Assembly (NCBI GenBank): GCA_028288505.1
Contig: JAQBNN010000070.1
Span: 1-47,304, forward strand
Origin: Segetibacter sp.
Lineage (GTDB): Bacteria; Bacteroidota; Bacteroidia; Chitinophagales; Chitinophagaceae
Direction: 5' to 3'
Length of the DNA: 47,304 nucleotides
Shown piece after piece: positions 24,124 through 33,667 of the stretch. The number at the start of each line of letters is the position of its first letter. Position 1 is the stretch's first letter. The notes below the pieces were generated by a model that was not told the DNA's origin, did not search any database, and worked only from the letters and a program-made list of their open reading frames with translations. The position numbers were made by a program, and so were the translations under genes.

Positions 24124-25560
24124 TTAGAACTCGCAGTTGTTTGGAGTCCTTGCAAATGCTATAACATCGCGTATGTTCGTCATGCCAGTTACGAATTGCA
24201 CCATTCTTTCGAAACCTAAACCAAAGCCGGCATGTGGCACACTTCCAAAACGACGTGTATCTAAATACCAACTCATCTCTTCAACTGGTAAGTGCATTTC
24301 TCTCATGCGCTCTTCCAACTTCTCCAATCTTTCTTCTCTTTGAGAGCCACCCACTATTTCACCAATACCAGGAGCCAAGATATCCATGGCTGCGACTGTT
24401 TTACCGTCGTCATTCTGGCGCATGTAAAATGCTTTTATCTCTTTTGGATAACCGGTAACAATAACGGGCTTTTTAAAATGTTTCTCTACCAGGTATCGTT
24501 CATGCTCACTTTGGAGGTCAATGCCCCACGTTACATCGTACTTGAATTTTTTCTTTTTATAATGCGAACTTTCAAGTAAGATATAAATTGCATCAGTGTA
24601 CGTGATCCTTTCAAAGTTGTTGTTTAAAACAAACTGCAGCTTTTCCATTAGACCCAATTCGCTTCTTTCGTTTTGTGGCTTTTGTTTTTCTTCTTCGGCC
24701 AGGCGTTGATCTAGGAATTCGATGTCCTCGCGGTTGTTATCAATTGCGTGCTTTATTAAGTATTTCATGAAGTCCTCTGCGAGGTTCATGTTGTCTTCGA
24801 TATCGCAGAAGGCCATCTCGGGTTCTATCATCCAGAACTCTGCAAGGTGGCGGGTTGTGTTACTATTTTCTGCTCGGAAGGTGGGACCGAATGTATAAAT
24901 TTCGCTGAAGGCCATTGCACCTAACTCTCCTTGCAGCTGTCCGCTTACTGTAAGGTTTGTACTTTTTCCGAAAAAGTCTTCGCTGAAATTTATATCACCA
25001 TTTTCCCCTCGGGGCGGATTGTCGAAAGGCAACGTTGTTACACGAAACATTTCACCAGCACCCTCAGCATCGCTACCAGTTATAATTGGTGTGTGCAGGT
25101 ATACAAATCCTTTGTCGTTAAAAAATTTATGTACAGCAAATGCCAATGCATGACGAACACGAAAAACTGATCCGAATGTATTAGTTCTAAAACGTAAATG
25201 TGCAATTTCGCGGAGGAATTCAAGACTGTGTTTTTTAGGCTGTAACGGGTATTTCTCAGCGTCGCTATCTCCTAAAATTTCTACTGACTTAGCTTTTAAT
25301 TCTAATTTCTGGCCTTTGCCTAAAGAGGCTACTACTTCGCCAGTTACTTTTAGCGAGGCGCCTGTAGTTATCCTCTTAAGGTTGGCTTCTTCCAAAAGAC
25401 CTAATTCAATTACTACCTGCAGATTATTGTTGGTACTTCCGTCGTTTAAAGCTACAAACTGGCTATTGCGAAAGGTTCTAACCCAACCCATTACTGTTAC
25501 CTCATGTCCCGTTTGCTCACTCTGCAGCAGGTCTTTTACCTTTACTCTTTTGTTATACAT
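24124..25560 (-). CDS. asnS: Asparaginyl-tRNA synthetase
   Basis: Charges tRNA-Asn with asparagine. The 478-residue protein has an N-terminal OB-fold anticodon domain ([21 protein letters not shown]) and a class II catalytic core. Visible are [27 protein letters not shown] (motif 2) and [21 protein letters not shown] (motif 3), ending in the RTPNNCEF tail common to AsnRS. A -7 box TATCTTTG lies 22 bp upstream of the ATG. It is transcribed toward the tRNA-Phe gene. Confidence 0.96.
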   Translation of the reverse strand: MYNKRVKVKDLLQSEQTGHEVTVMGWVRTFRNSQFVALNDGSTNNNLQVVIELGLLEEANLKRITTGASLKVTGEVVASLGKGQKLELKAKSVEILGDSDAEKYPLQPKKHSLEFLREIAHLRFRTNTFGSVFRVRHALAFAVHKFFNDKGFVYLHTPIITGSDAEGAGEMFRVTTLPFDNPPRGENGDINFSEDFFGKSTNLTVSGQLQGELGAMAFSEIYTFGPTFRAENSNTTRHLAEFWMIEPEMAFCDIEDNMNLAEDFMKYLIKHAIDNNREDIEFLDQRLAEEEKQKPQNERSELGLMEKLQFVLNNNFERITYTDAIYILLESSHYKKKKFKYDVTWGIDLQSEHERYLVEKHFKKPVIVTGYPKEIKAFYMRQNDDGKTVAAMDILAPGIGEIVGGSQREERLEKLEERMREMHLPVEEMSWYLDTRRFGSVPHAGFGLGFERMVQFVTGMTNIRDVIAFARTPNNCEF

Positions 25561-25582
25561 TTTATAAAAATTATAAGTGCGG

Positions 25583-25590
25583 CAAAGATA
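25583..25590 (-). promoter_or_regulatory. Probable -7 promoter box of asnS
   Basis: TATCTTTG on the minus strand, followed by CCGC, is a textbook Bacteroidetes -7 box, 22 bp before the asnS ATG. A -33 element is not obvious. Confidence 0.55.
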
Positions 25591-25699
25591 AGGAGTTGGT
25601 ATAAAGACTTTATTGAAGGTTAGAAAACAATAAGTTGAGGCGTAAATCTTTAGACAGGCTTACAACAAAAAGTAGGAAAACGCTGCCACTATCACTGCC

Positions 25700-25756
25700 G
25701 ATGAAGTGATTGCGACGCACCGGTGATGCTATGAAAAACAAAGCTGGTATTAGAAA
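25700..25756 (+). repeat. GTAC-palindrome element, copy 13 (class A)
   Basis: GATGAAGTGATTGCGACGCA, then CCGGTGATGCTATGAAA and the tail AAAGCTGGTATTAGAAA. It lies in the divergent asnS/rho gap. Confidence 0.87.
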
Positions 25757-26090
25757 TAATATTAGGTTTATGGAGAATTAATACAAATACTAATTTTTAC
25801 TTTAATCCGTTTAATTAAAAAAAGGAACAGTAATTGCAATATAATTTTTGAGGGTTTAAACTGTATAAAGCAAAGTGAGTAAGGTTATTATCGTAATTTA
25901 GCATGCCCTGCAAATCGATCCAAATTTTTGAATATCAAAATAGTAACGTAAACTTGCAGTTGAATTAAGCTGATCAGGAACAACCACTCTTATACTCATC
26001 AGTTATTTCAGATCCCAAAAATTTCATTTCACTCAAACATTTTTCCTTTTACAATTGGACTCTTTTGAGATTTAATTACCAGAAAATTTT
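25757..26090. other. Long leader region upstream of rho
   Basis: More than 300 bp, AT-rich, with no gene. Rho genes are commonly autoregulated through their leader in other bacteria, so this may hold the promoter and a regulated leader, but I see no specific signal. Confidence 0.35.
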
Positions 26091-27767
26091 ATGTACGACA
26101 TTTCGCAATTGAACGACATGCTTGTTCCAGAGTTGCTAGATATTGCTGAGCAACTTAGCATTCCCCATGCAAAAAAACTTGATAAACAAGACATGATCTA
26201 CAAGATTTTAGATAAACAAGCTGTAGATGCAAGCGCACCTGCCCCTGCTACTGCAGATAAGGGGAAGCGTAAGCGCATTGTAAAAGCTAACAATACTGTT
26301 GCTAGCACCCCGGAAGAACCGGGGGTTGCAACTGCAGAAAAAGAAGAAGAAGAGCCTAAAAAGGAAACTAAAATATTAAAACCTCGTGGCCGTAAAGCTA
26401 AGAAAGAGGACAGCACACCGGTTGTAGGCACCGAAGTAAGCCAGGCAACTATTGACCAGATGTTTGCAGCAATTGATGCATCGGAACAATCGGTAAACAC
26501 CTCAAGCGTTGCACAAACTCAGCCACCTTCGGCTGATGGTAACACCCGGCAGGAAGATGAGAATGCGCAGGCATCCCGGCCTGCACCACAGCCCCAATTA
26601 CAAAGGCAGCAACAACACCAACCTCGTCGCGAACAAAATTTTAATATAGAATTCGACGGTATTATCCAGGGTGAAGGTGTGCTGGAAATGATGCCTGATG
26701 GTTACGGTTTTTTACGCTCATCGGATTACAATTATTTGTCTTCTCCAGATGACGTTTACGTATCTCCATCTCAAATAAAATTATTCGGGCTTAAAACAGG
26801 TGACACTGTTTTAGGTTCTGTTCGCCCTCCTAAAGAAGGTGAAAAATATTTTGCATTACTAAAGGTTGAAACTATAAATGGTAAGGCACCGGAAGAAGTA
26901 CGCGACCGCGTACCATTCGATTACCTTACCCCGCTTTTCCCTTACGAGAAGTTGAATTTGTTTACAACGCCAAACAATTACAGCACTCGTATTATCGATT
27001 TGTTTGCGCCAATTGGTAAAGGCCAGCGTGGACTAATTGTGGCCCAGCCGAAAGTTGGTAAAACAGTTTTGTTGAAAGAAGTTGCAAACGCAATTGCTGC
27101 CAACCATCCTGAGTGCTACTTAATGGTGGTCTTAATTGACGAACGCCCGGAAGAGGTTACAGATATGGAACGTAGTGTAAAGGCTGAAGTTATTGCTTCA
27201 ACTTTTGACGAGCCTGCTGAGAAGCACGTAAAAGTTTCAGCTATTGCTTTACAGAAAGCAAAGCGCCTTGTTGAGTGCGGACACGATGTGGTGATCTTGC
27301 TTGATAGTATTACCCGTTTGGCCCGTGCACACAATACTGTTGCACCAAGTAGTGGTAAGGTGTTAAGTGGTGGTGTTGAGGCAAATGCAATGCAAAAGCC
27401 TAAGCAATTTTTTGGTGCCGCCCGTAAGATTGAACATGGTGGATCACTCACTATTCTTGCAACTGCTCTTATTGAAACAGGTAGCAAAATGGATGAGGTG
27501 ATTTTTGAAGAATTTAAAGGTACCGGTAACATGGAATTACAGCTGGATCGTCGTTTGGCTAACAGGCGTATTTTCCCTGCTATCGATTTAGTGTCTTCAT
27601 CAACCCGCCGCGACGATTTGTTGCTTGACAAGGAGATATTACAGCGTATGAATATCTTGCGCCTTTACATGAACGACATGAACACTGAAGAAGCAATGAA
27701 CGAATTATTACGACGTATGCGTGGTACAAAAGATAACAACGAGTTTCTTGCCAGCATGAATGGATAA
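26091..27767 (+). CDS. rho: Transcription termination factor Rho
   Basis: A hexameric RNA helicase that ends transcription. At 558 residues it is longer than E. coli Rho (419). The N-terminal HTH-like part (residues 1-45) is followed by an insertion of about 150 residues, low in complexity and rich in Glu, Lys, Ala and then Gln/Pro/Arg. The RNA-binding domain shows [15 protein letters not shown], and the ATPase has Walker A ([11 protein letters not shown]) and [16 protein letters not shown]. Such insertions are known in Bacteroidetes Rho. A terminator lies downstream. Confidence 0.96.
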   Translation: MYDISQLNDMLVPELLDIAEQLSIPHAKKLDKQDMIYKILDKQAVDASAPAPATADKGKRKRIVKANNTVASTPEEPGVATAEKEEEEPKKETKILKPRGRKAKKEDSTPVVGTEVSQATIDQMFAAIDASEQSVNTSSVAQTQPPSADGNTRQEDENAQASRPAPQPQLQRQQQHQPRREQNFNIEFDGIIQGEGVLEMMPDGYGFLRSSDYNYLSSPDDVYVSPSQIKLFGLKTGDTVLGSVRPPKEGEKYFALLKVETINGKAPEEVRDRVPFDYLTPLFPYEKLNLFTTPNNYSTRIIDLFAPIGKGQRGLIVAQPKVGKTVLLKEVANAIAANHPECYLMVVLIDERPEEVTDMERSVKAEVIASTFDEPAEKHVKVSAIALQKAKRLVECGHDVVILLDSITRLARAHNTVAPSSGKVLSGGVEANAMQKPKQFFGAARKIEHGGSLTILATALIETGSKMDEVIFEEFKGTGNMELQLDRRLANRRIFPAIDLVSSSTRRDDLLLDKEILQRMNILRLYMNDMNTEEAMNELLRRMRGTKDNNEFLASMNG

Positions 27768-27791
27768 TTTATTATTTGAATAATATTATAG

Positions 27792-27814
27792 AGCCGCCTT
27801 TTGGGCGGCTTTTA
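27792..27814 (+). terminator. Rho-independent terminator after rho
   Basis: AGCCGCC / GGCGGCT stem with a TTTTG loop, followed by TTTA, about 25 bp after the rho stop. Confidence 0.82.
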
Positions 27815-27870
27815 TTTTTTATATCAATCGCTCATTGTCCGAGAGATAGAAACTTTAGTAATGAGAATAT

Positions 27871-27924
27871 TTATGTTACCAGCATTAGTATTTATAAAGA
27901 GACTTTGCTTGCGACGCTCCGTTC
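27871..27924 (-). repeat. GTAC-palindrome element, copy 14 (degenerate)
   Basis: Minus orientation: the tail half is clear (TTACCAGCATTAGTATTT on the plus strand), and the palindrome half is eroded (TTGCGACGCTCCGTTC). It faces copy 13 across rho. Confidence 0.6.
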
Positions 27925-27991
27925 AAAAGTTGTTTTTCAATTATACTTTTTGCTGAAAGTGTTATCTTTCCACCCTCTTAATAACTAATAA

Positions 27992-28264
27992 ATGAAAAAA
28001 CAACTTTTCTCAATTGCAGCATGCTTGCTTATATTAACTTCTTGCTCAAATGATAATACACCCAGCCAGGGCGAAACAGACGATGAGTACCGCCGCACTT
28101 TCGAGCATAACGGCGACGTGAAGAAAGATGCACATAACAACCACGCACCTGAGCAATCAAAAGACCATACTGACAGTAAAGAAGGAATGACTGATTCAAC
28201 TCATCTTCCTGCACATGGAACCGGTGCCGCTGAACATCATGCTGATACAACAAAGCATCTCTAG
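27992..28264 (+). CDS. Small His-rich lipoprotein
   Basis: A 90-residue predicted lipoprotein: MKKQLFSIAACLLILTSC has the lipobox LTSC with Cys18. The mature part is short, acidic and low in complexity, with many His, Asp, Thr and Lys (for example AAEHHADTTKHL at the end). It has no folded-domain signature. Metal binding is possible from the His content but is only a guess. A terminator candidate lies about 60 bp downstream, inside the opposing gene. Confidence 0.72.
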   Translation: MKKQLFSIAACLLILTSCSNDNTPSQGETDDEYRRTFEHNGDVKKDAHNNHAPEQSKDHTDSKEGMTDSTHLPAHGTGAAEHHADTTKHL

Positions 28265-28281
28265 AATTTTTCCCCGAGCAA

Positions 28282-28869
28282 TTATTCGCTTTTAATATTA
28301 TAAAGTCTAAAAAACATATCATCTACCCTGATCATCCAGATCAGGGTATCTTTTTGTCCGTTACCTGTTTTATCAAAAGTTCCAACGATCATTGCATCCG
28401 TTTTATCTACCCATTTAGCGCTTAACACTTCAGAAGAAGGTCCTACAAACATTAACCGCGTACGTTCTTTTTTTACAGGGTTTATTAATGCAATTTCTGT
28501 GTCCGGTTCCCCTGCTTCTAATGTAATATGCCCGGTTTTGTCTTTTACTATTACAGAACCATAAGAGCCAATATCAAGTACGTGACTACTATCGGGCGAC
28601 CAGTATAAAACACTTTTGTAATCATTATAAAAATCCTGGTTTGCACCAAAATGCACAAAAGGCATTTCCGGTTCCTTCCAATTCTCTTCATGGTTTACAT
28701 CATACCTGTTACTTATCCAGGCTAAGTTGGTTGGATTAAAAATAACACTGCTGTCTTCTGCAATTATCTTTCTCACCGTCTGCAAAGAGTCGGTAGTGTC
28801 AGTCTTATCCTTCCCATTGTTACAGGCTGCCAATAATATTATGAAAACAAGATTAGCAAGTTTCTTCAT
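28282..28869 (-). CDS. Lipoprotein of unknown function
   Basis: From the ATG at 28869 it is 195 residues with a signal MKKLANLVFIILLAAC and lipobox Cys16. I do not recognise the domain. The sequence contains FVHFGANQDFYNDYK, YWSPDSSHVLDIGSYGSV and MIVGTFDKTGNG, patterns that recall beta-propeller or WD-like blades but are too few for a call. The frame is open further upstream to 29043, but that stretch is antisense to the start of mnmH and lacks a signal sequence. It converges with the small lipoprotein gene. Confidence 0.72.
   Translation of the reverse strand: MKKLANLVFIILLAACNNGKDKTDTTDSLQTVRKIIAEDSSVIFNPTNLAWISNRYDVNHEENWKEPEMPFVHFGANQDFYNDYKSVLYWSPDSSHVLDIGSYGSVIVKDKTGHITLEAGEPDTEIALINPVKKERTRLMFVGPSSEVLSAKWVDKTDAMIVGTFDKTGNGQKDTLIWMIRVDDMFFRLYNIKSE
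28324..28355 (+). terminator. Candidate terminator for the His-rich lipoprotein, inside the opposite gene
   Basis: TACCCTGATC and GATCAGGGTA form a perfect 10-bp stem with loop ATCCA, followed by TCTTTTT. It lies 60 bp after the plus-strand lipoprotein stop, and within the coding part of the minus-strand lipoprotein gene (near its 3' end). Confidence 0.6.
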
Positions 28870-29013
28870 CGCTTGATTTTTATAGATGAGCTTAATCGTC
28901 GCAAACCATCTAATCTTAAAGTTACTCCAATATACCACCATCGTTATCCCGTTTGCATATAAAGGTCTTCCTTTGCCAAAAATTTTGCTTTTTATTAAAA
29001 AAGCAACTGATTT

Positions 29014-30081
29014 ATGCCTGTTCAAAAGATCGATGTAACCCAATTTCTTGCTTTAGCTAAAGAATATCCTGTTTTAGATGTAAGATCTGAAGGAGAGTAT
29101 GTACATGCTCATTTCCCCGGTGCGCTGTCATTACCGCTATTTACTAATGAAGAAAGGAAAGTAGTAGGCACAGCCTACAAGCAGCAAAGCCGCGAAGAAG
29201 CGATAAAAATCGGTTTACGGTTTTTTGGTGTTAAGATGGTTGAAATGGTAGAAGCTGTTGAAAAGCTTGTTGTGGAAAGACCGAATAAAAACATAGTAGT
29301 GCATTGCTGGCGGGGAGGAATGCGAAGTGCTGGTGTTGCCTGGCTTTTAGATCTTTATGGCTTTAAGGTTTATTCACTTGTTGGAGGCTACAAAGCATTC
29401 AGGCAATGGGCGGTGAGGCAATTTGAAGTTCCCTATCCTTTTAAAATATTGGGTGGCTATACAGGCACAGGTAAAACATTTATTCTGCAGGAATTGCAAA
29501 AGAAGGGTGAGGTGACGATAGATCTGGAAGGACTTGCGGGACATAAAGGATCAGCCTTTGGTAATATTGGCTTGCCTGTTCAGCCTACGCAGGAAATGTT
29601 TGAGAACTCCTTAGCACTTGTGATTTATGAAAAAACTTCGGTTTTGGGCAGCAAGTTTATTTGGCTGGAGGATGAAAGCCAGCGAATTGGGTCTGTAAAT
29701 ATTCCTGCTCCGCTCTGGCGTCAAATGCGTTCGGCACAGGTTACTTTTCTGGATGTTCCTTTTGAGGAAAGATTGCTGGAGATTATGAAAGGATATGGCA
29801 GTTGCGAGAAGGAAAAATTAGTGAACGCAATTATGCGAATCCAAAAACGATTGGGTGGACTTGAAACAAAAACTGCGATCAACTTCTTGCTTGAAAACAA
29901 TTATAAGGACTGCTTTGCTGTTTTGCTTAAATACTATGATAAGCTTTATTTAAAAGGACTCGATAAACGCGAGGACCCAACTGTTGTTGTTGACAAAATT
30001 GGTGTAGAGAAAATTGAGTACTCGAGGCTTGCAAGCGACGTAATTTTGAGAACTAAGGAAACAACTGCGCAGCAATTATAA
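29014..30081 (+). CDS. mnmH: tRNA 2-selenouridine synthase MnmH
   Basis: Converts 2-thiouridine at the wobble position of some tRNAs to 2-selenouridine, using selenophosphate; it can also geranylate the sulfur. The 355-residue protein has an N-terminal rhodanese domain with catalytic Cys98 (VVHCWRGGMRS) and a C-terminal P-loop domain with GGYTGTGKTF (about residues 147-156). The SelD partner is not in the window. Its start region overlaps nothing coding on the other strand with the short start chosen for the lipoprotein gene at 28869. Confidence 0.93.
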   Translation: MPVQKIDVTQFLALAKEYPVLDVRSEGEYVHAHFPGALSLPLFTNEERKVVGTAYKQQSREEAIKIGLRFFGVKMVEMVEAVEKLVVERPNKNIVVHCWRGGMRSAGVAWLLDLYGFKVYSLVGGYKAFRQWAVRQFEVPYPFKILGGYTGTGKTFILQELQKKGEVTIDLEGLAGHKGSAFGNIGLPVQPTQEMFENSLALVIYEKTSVLGSKFIWLEDESQRIGSVNIPAPLWRQMRSAQVTFLDVPFEERLLEIMKGYGSCEKEKLVNAIMRIQKRLGGLETKTAINFLLENNYKDCFAVLLKYYDKLYLKGLDKREDPTVVVDKIGVEKIEYSRLASDVILRTKETTAQQL

Positions 30082-30118
30082 ATCGCTGGGATTTTTCTTG
30101 CTGAGTAGAATACAAACC

Positions 30119-30175
30119 GTACAAGAGTGCGACGCAACAGTGTTTAATTCTTATTCCACAGCTTAGTACAAAAAG
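30119..30175 (+). repeat. GTAC-palindrome element, copy 15 (class A)
   Basis: GTACAAGAGTGCGACGCAAC, diverged middle, tail CACAGCTTAGTACAAAAA. Convergent gap; the tail ends four bases before the stop of the metallophosphoesterase gene. Confidence 0.85.
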
Positions 30176-30178
30176 AAA

Positions 30179-30919
30179 TTACACTTCGAAAATGTAGAAC
30201 GGTGGATTAAAACCAGCCTTCAATAAAATTGGTTTTGCCACGTTAAAAACCTTTACACCATTTGACGTTGTTCCTTCTAACGTACCAATGTGAGCGTGGC
30301 CATGGAAAGCAGCTAAAACATTTCGACGATTGATAGGCTCTGCAAGACGCGAACAACCAAGAAAAGGAAAAATAGGCTCAGGCTCTCCAACCACGGTTGC
30401 CTTTATTGGTGCATAATGTAAAAGGGCGATCTTTTTTAAATCTTCGTAATCCTGGTCGAGGCGGGCAAGAGCGCGGTCCAAATGTAATGCTTCATCAACG
30501 GCTTCCTGGACGTACGCCTTCATCGCACCTTCGCCAAACATCGAAAGCATGTGGTTATCGAAACCGCCACCAAAACCTTTTACACCTGCAAATCCTACAT
30601 CACCCATTACAATTGCTTCACCATCGAGAATGTGCATGTGTTCGTTCTGCAACATTTGCCTTATCAACTTATGCCTCCCCTTCTCATAATCGTGGTTACC
30701 CAAAACGCCAATCACAGGAATAGTGCAGCTTTTTAATTCATCGGCTAATACCTGCGCCTCACCTTCGTCGCCGGTATCAGTAAGATCGCCGCAGATTAAA
30801 AGCACATCGGCCTCGCGAGAGACGGTTTTAAAATATTCAACCCACTTGCCTCTGTCGCTTTCCTTTACATGCACATCTGCCACCGCTGCTATTCGTGTTA
30901 TTTTAGTTTCGTTGGCCAT
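30179..30919 (-). CDS. Calcineurin-like metallophosphoesterase
   Basis: A 246-residue cytoplasmic phosphoesterase. The family motifs are in order: AVADVHVKE (DxH), LICGDLTDTGDEG (GDxxD), VLGNHDYEKG (GNHD) and FHGHAHIGTLEG (GHxH). These ligate a two-metal centre. Substrate is unknown. The upstream nucleotidyltransferase-fold gene ends only three bases before this start, so the two form an operon. Confidence 0.92.
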   Translation of the reverse strand: MANETKITRIAAVADVHVKESDRGKWVEYFKTVSREADVLLICGDLTDTGDEGEAQVLADELKSCTIPVIGVLGNHDYEKGRHKLIRQMLQNEHMHILDGEAIVMGDVGFAGVKGFGGGFDNHMLSMFGEGAMKAYVQEAVDEALHLDRALARLDQDYEDLKKIALLHYAPIKATVVGEPEPIFPFLGCSRLAEPINRRNVLAAFHGHAHIGTLEGTTSNGVKVFNVAKPILLKAGFNPPFYIFEV

Positions 30920-30922
30920 AAG

Positions 30923-31666
30923 TTATGTTGTTTTAATGGTGGAAACTTTGTAATCCCATTCCTTAATGTCGATGCTGTATTGTGTTTGATCGATCACTGG
31001 TCCCCTGCAAACTCTTTCAACTGCTGATGGCAAGTCGTACTGTTCTTGCGCACGGCCCATTAATTCATCGAACAACCATTTAGGAATAATTTCATGGTAC
31101 TCACTGGGGTACACAAACTGGAACATGATTAGTTGAGATAGCAACAAGTGCCAGTGCGCATCCAGCCTGAAAAGTATGCGCTTCCAATCCAAATTTTTCC
31201 CCCATTTAAGTATGATGTGGTTTACATCAGCACCGTCATAACGTTCACGGTTTTGAACATAGATTTTACACCAGATCAACTCTTCTGCAGGCAGCATTTT
31301 AACCGCCTCTCCCACAAACTCAGCTGTGGTTGCATTATCATACCAGCTATCATCAACAGTGCAAATATTATTCACCGTATCAAAAATGATGTCGATGAAA
31401 TACTCTCCTTTAAAAACTTTCGCCAGCCAGCGTGCATCGGTTAGCTCTGTGGCAAAACCTTTCTCTGCAAAAAACTTTAAAATCTTGGGATACTCACTCG
31501 GCTTACAAAAAACATCAAGGTCTTTCGTGTCCCTATAAATGCCCGTATAATGAAACATTGCAAACGCACCACCTAACATAAAATTTGTCCCGCTTTCATG
31601 CAAGAGCTGTATCGCTTCTTTGTAAAATGCATGCGCCTCCCTCTTTTGCTCTTCAGTAACAACCAT
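30923..31666 (-). CDS. Nucleotidyltransferase-fold protein
   Basis: A 247-residue protein. Near the start, FMLGGAFAMFHYTGIYRDTKDLDVFC has the GG motif and the DLDV acidic pair of the polymerase-beta-like nucleotidyltransferase fold, as in DUF6036 and AbiEii-like proteins. A second Asp lies in FIDIIFD. Some relatives are toxins, others have unknown roles. Here the partner gene is a phosphoesterase three bases downstream, so the pair may form and hydrolyse the same kind of bond; that is an inference from context only. Confidence 0.75.
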   Translation of the reverse strand: MVVTEEQKREAHAFYKEAIQLLHESGTNFMLGGAFAMFHYTGIYRDTKDLDVFCKPSEYPKILKFFAEKGFATELTDARWLAKVFKGEYFIDIIFDTVNNICTVDDSWYDNATTAEFVGEAVKMLPAEELIWCKIYVQNRERYDGADVNHIILKWGKNLDWKRILFRLDAHWHLLLSQLIMFQFVYPSEYHEIIPKWLFDELMGRAQEQYDLPSAVERVCRGPVIDQTQYSIDIKEWDYKVSTIKTT

Positions 31667-31746
31667 AATTTTTGTTTCTATTTTTCACACTTCCAATTAC
31701 CTTTTTCTTGACTGCTTTCTAATTCCCACAAGTTTACAACTACTCA

Positions 31747-31805
31747 TTTTTATGATACCAGCACCGGTTTTCATAGCAGCATCGTTGCGTCGCAATCACT
31801 TTATC
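31747..31805 (-). repeat. GTAC-palindrome element, copy 16 (class A)
   Basis: Minus orientation. On the minus strand: GATAAAGTGATTGCGACGCA, ACGATGCTGCTATGAAA, GGTGCTGGTATCATAAAAA. Full length, one change from the class A block. It faces copy 15 across the phosphoesterase/nucleotidyltransferase operon. Confidence 0.88.
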
Positions 31806-32171
31806 GGCAAACCAATGTTCATCTTAAGTTTCTATTGCAACAGCTTTAATTATCAAACAGCTTCTACAGTCATACAATTTTTGTAGAACTACAATTTCAG
31901 GAAAAAGGCATGCCAGCAGTGTTGAAGTAATTTTGTAGATTTTCCACCCTTCACAAGCCGACTAATTTTCGTGCTCACTTTTTAAATAAAGCTTCAACCA
32001 CTTATACAACTAACTTTTTTGTAACTAATAAAAATTACTTTTGAAAACGATTTAAGACACTGCTTAATACTTGAGAATATGAAGTTCTAATTAGCGCCCC
32101 CCGCGCACATCATTTTGCCAACATGCTTTTGCATGTATCAATAATCCTTTACTTATAATTAGACTTCACAA
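31806..32171. other. Intergenic region without a recognised gene
   Basis: Between repeat copy 16 and the MATE gene. It contains a small exact hairpin, ACATGC-TTTT-GCATGT at 32121-32136. Otherwise no recognised feature. Confidence 0.4.
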
Positions 32172-33590
32172 ATGACCACACATACAGTTACCAATAGAAG
32201 AACCGCTTCTTCAATTTTTAAATTTATACAGCTAGCCATTAAAGGCGGCCAGCACGACTTTACAACAGGAAGCATACGAAGAGCAGTATTCCTGTTAGCC
32301 ATACCCATGATACTCGAAATGGTTTTTGAAAGTGTGTTTGCTGTAGTAGATATATTTTTTGTTGGCAAACTTGGCAAAGAGGCAACAGCTACAGTAGGCC
32401 TTACAGAATCGGTACTCATGATTATCTACTCACTAGCCGTCGGCTTAAGCATGGCAGCAACAGCCATGGTGGCACGAAGGATTGGTGAAAAGAACCCGGA
32501 AGAAGCTTCGAAGAGTGGCATGCAATCCATGTTACTTGCCCTTCTGTTAACCATTATTATTTCAATTGCAGGCGTTGTTTACGCAGAAGATATTTTAAGA
32601 CTGATGGGAGCGCCTGCCGAAGTATTAGCTATTGGAGTAGGCTATGCGAAAATAATGTTTGGTGGAAGCCTTGTCATCATCATGCTGTTTTTAATCAATG
32701 GTATCTTCAGGGGAGCCGGTGATGCAGCTATTGCTATGCGCAGTTTAACGCTGGCTAATATTTGCAACATTATTCTTTGTCCTATACTTATTTACGGCCT
32801 TGGCCCTATACCTGCTTTGGGTTTAACAGGAGCCGCCATTGCTACGACTATTGGAAGAGGCATTGGTGTTCTATACCAGCTATATCATCTATTTAATGGA
32901 AAGCGCATCTTGAACATGAAGTTGCAGCACTTGCTTCCAAACTGGCCAATTTTGAAATCACTATCAAACATAGCGTCAACAGCAACACTGCAATTTTTAA
33001 TCAGCTCTGCCAGTTGGATTTTTCTTTCGAGAATAATTGCAAGCTTCGGCAGTGATGCTATCGCCGGCTATACCATAGCACTAAGAATTATCATGTTCTT
33101 TCTTCTGCCTGCGTGGGGCTTAAGTAATGCCGCGGCAACTTTAGTTGGACAAAACCTGGGTGCACAGCTACCAGAACGAGCTGAAAAGTGTGTATGGAAG
33201 ACCGCACAATACAACGTCATCTTTATGAGCATTGTTACGGTGATATTTTTATTTTTTGCGGCGCCAATTGTTTCATTAATAAACAACCAAAAAGAAGTAG
33301 TGTCTTATGCAACACAAGCCCTGCGGGTGGTTAGCCTGGGCTATATCAGTTATGGAATTGGACTTGTTTTAATGAATGCTTTTAACGGAGCAGGGGATAC
33401 AAAAACACCAACGTGGATTAATTTGTTTGGCTTTTGGGCTTTCCAAATACCGTTAGCTTATACACTTTCCATTTATTTTAATCTCGGACCTTTAGGTGTT
33501 TTTCTCGCGATCCTTATTGCAGAGACAACAATCACGTTTGCTACTTATCTCATTTTTAGAAAGGGAAATTGGAAAACCATTAAGATTTAA
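32172..33590 (+). CDS. MATE family efflux transporter
   Basis: A 472-residue inner-membrane protein with about 12 helices. Typical are SIRRAVFLLAIPMILEMVFES at the first helix, VDIFFVGKLGKEATATVGL, a repeated pattern in the second half (LPAWGLSNAAATLVGQNLGA), and NAFNGAGDTKTPTWIN. MATE proteins export drugs or other compounds in exchange for Na+ or H+. The substrate is unknown. A 77-bp gap separates it from the AI-2E-type gene on the same strand, so they may be cotranscribed. Confidence 0.92.
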   Translation: MTTHTVTNRRTASSIFKFIQLAIKGGQHDFTTGSIRRAVFLLAIPMILEMVFESVFAVVDIFFVGKLGKEATATVGLTESVLMIIYSLAVGLSMAATAMVARRIGEKNPEEASKSGMQSMLLALLLTIIISIAGVVYAEDILRLMGAPAEVLAIGVGYAKIMFGGSLVIIMLFLINGIFRGAGDAAIAMRSLTLANICNIILCPILIYGLGPIPALGLTGAAIATTIGRGIGVLYQLYHLFNGKRILNMKLQHLLPNWPILKSLSNIASTATLQFLISSASWIFLSRIIASFGSDAIAGYTIALRIIMFFLLPAWGLSNAAATLVGQNLGAQLPERAEKCVWKTAQYNVIFMSIVTVIFLFFAAPIVSLINNQKEVVSYATQALRVVSLGYISYGIGLVLMNAFNGAGDTKTPTWINLFGFWAFQIPLAYTLSIYFNLGPLGVFLAILIAETTITFATYLIFRKGNWKTIKI

Positions 33591-33667
33591 AAAGTCAATA
33601 AATCATGGCTTAGTCTTTTTAGCCCAGGCATTTATATTCATAACTAATTTAGTGGAAATTCTAAACC

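Noticed and set aside
27776-27988. 70-codon frame after rho
   Set aside because: It runs through the rho terminator and the degenerate repeat copy 14, with no protein-like features.
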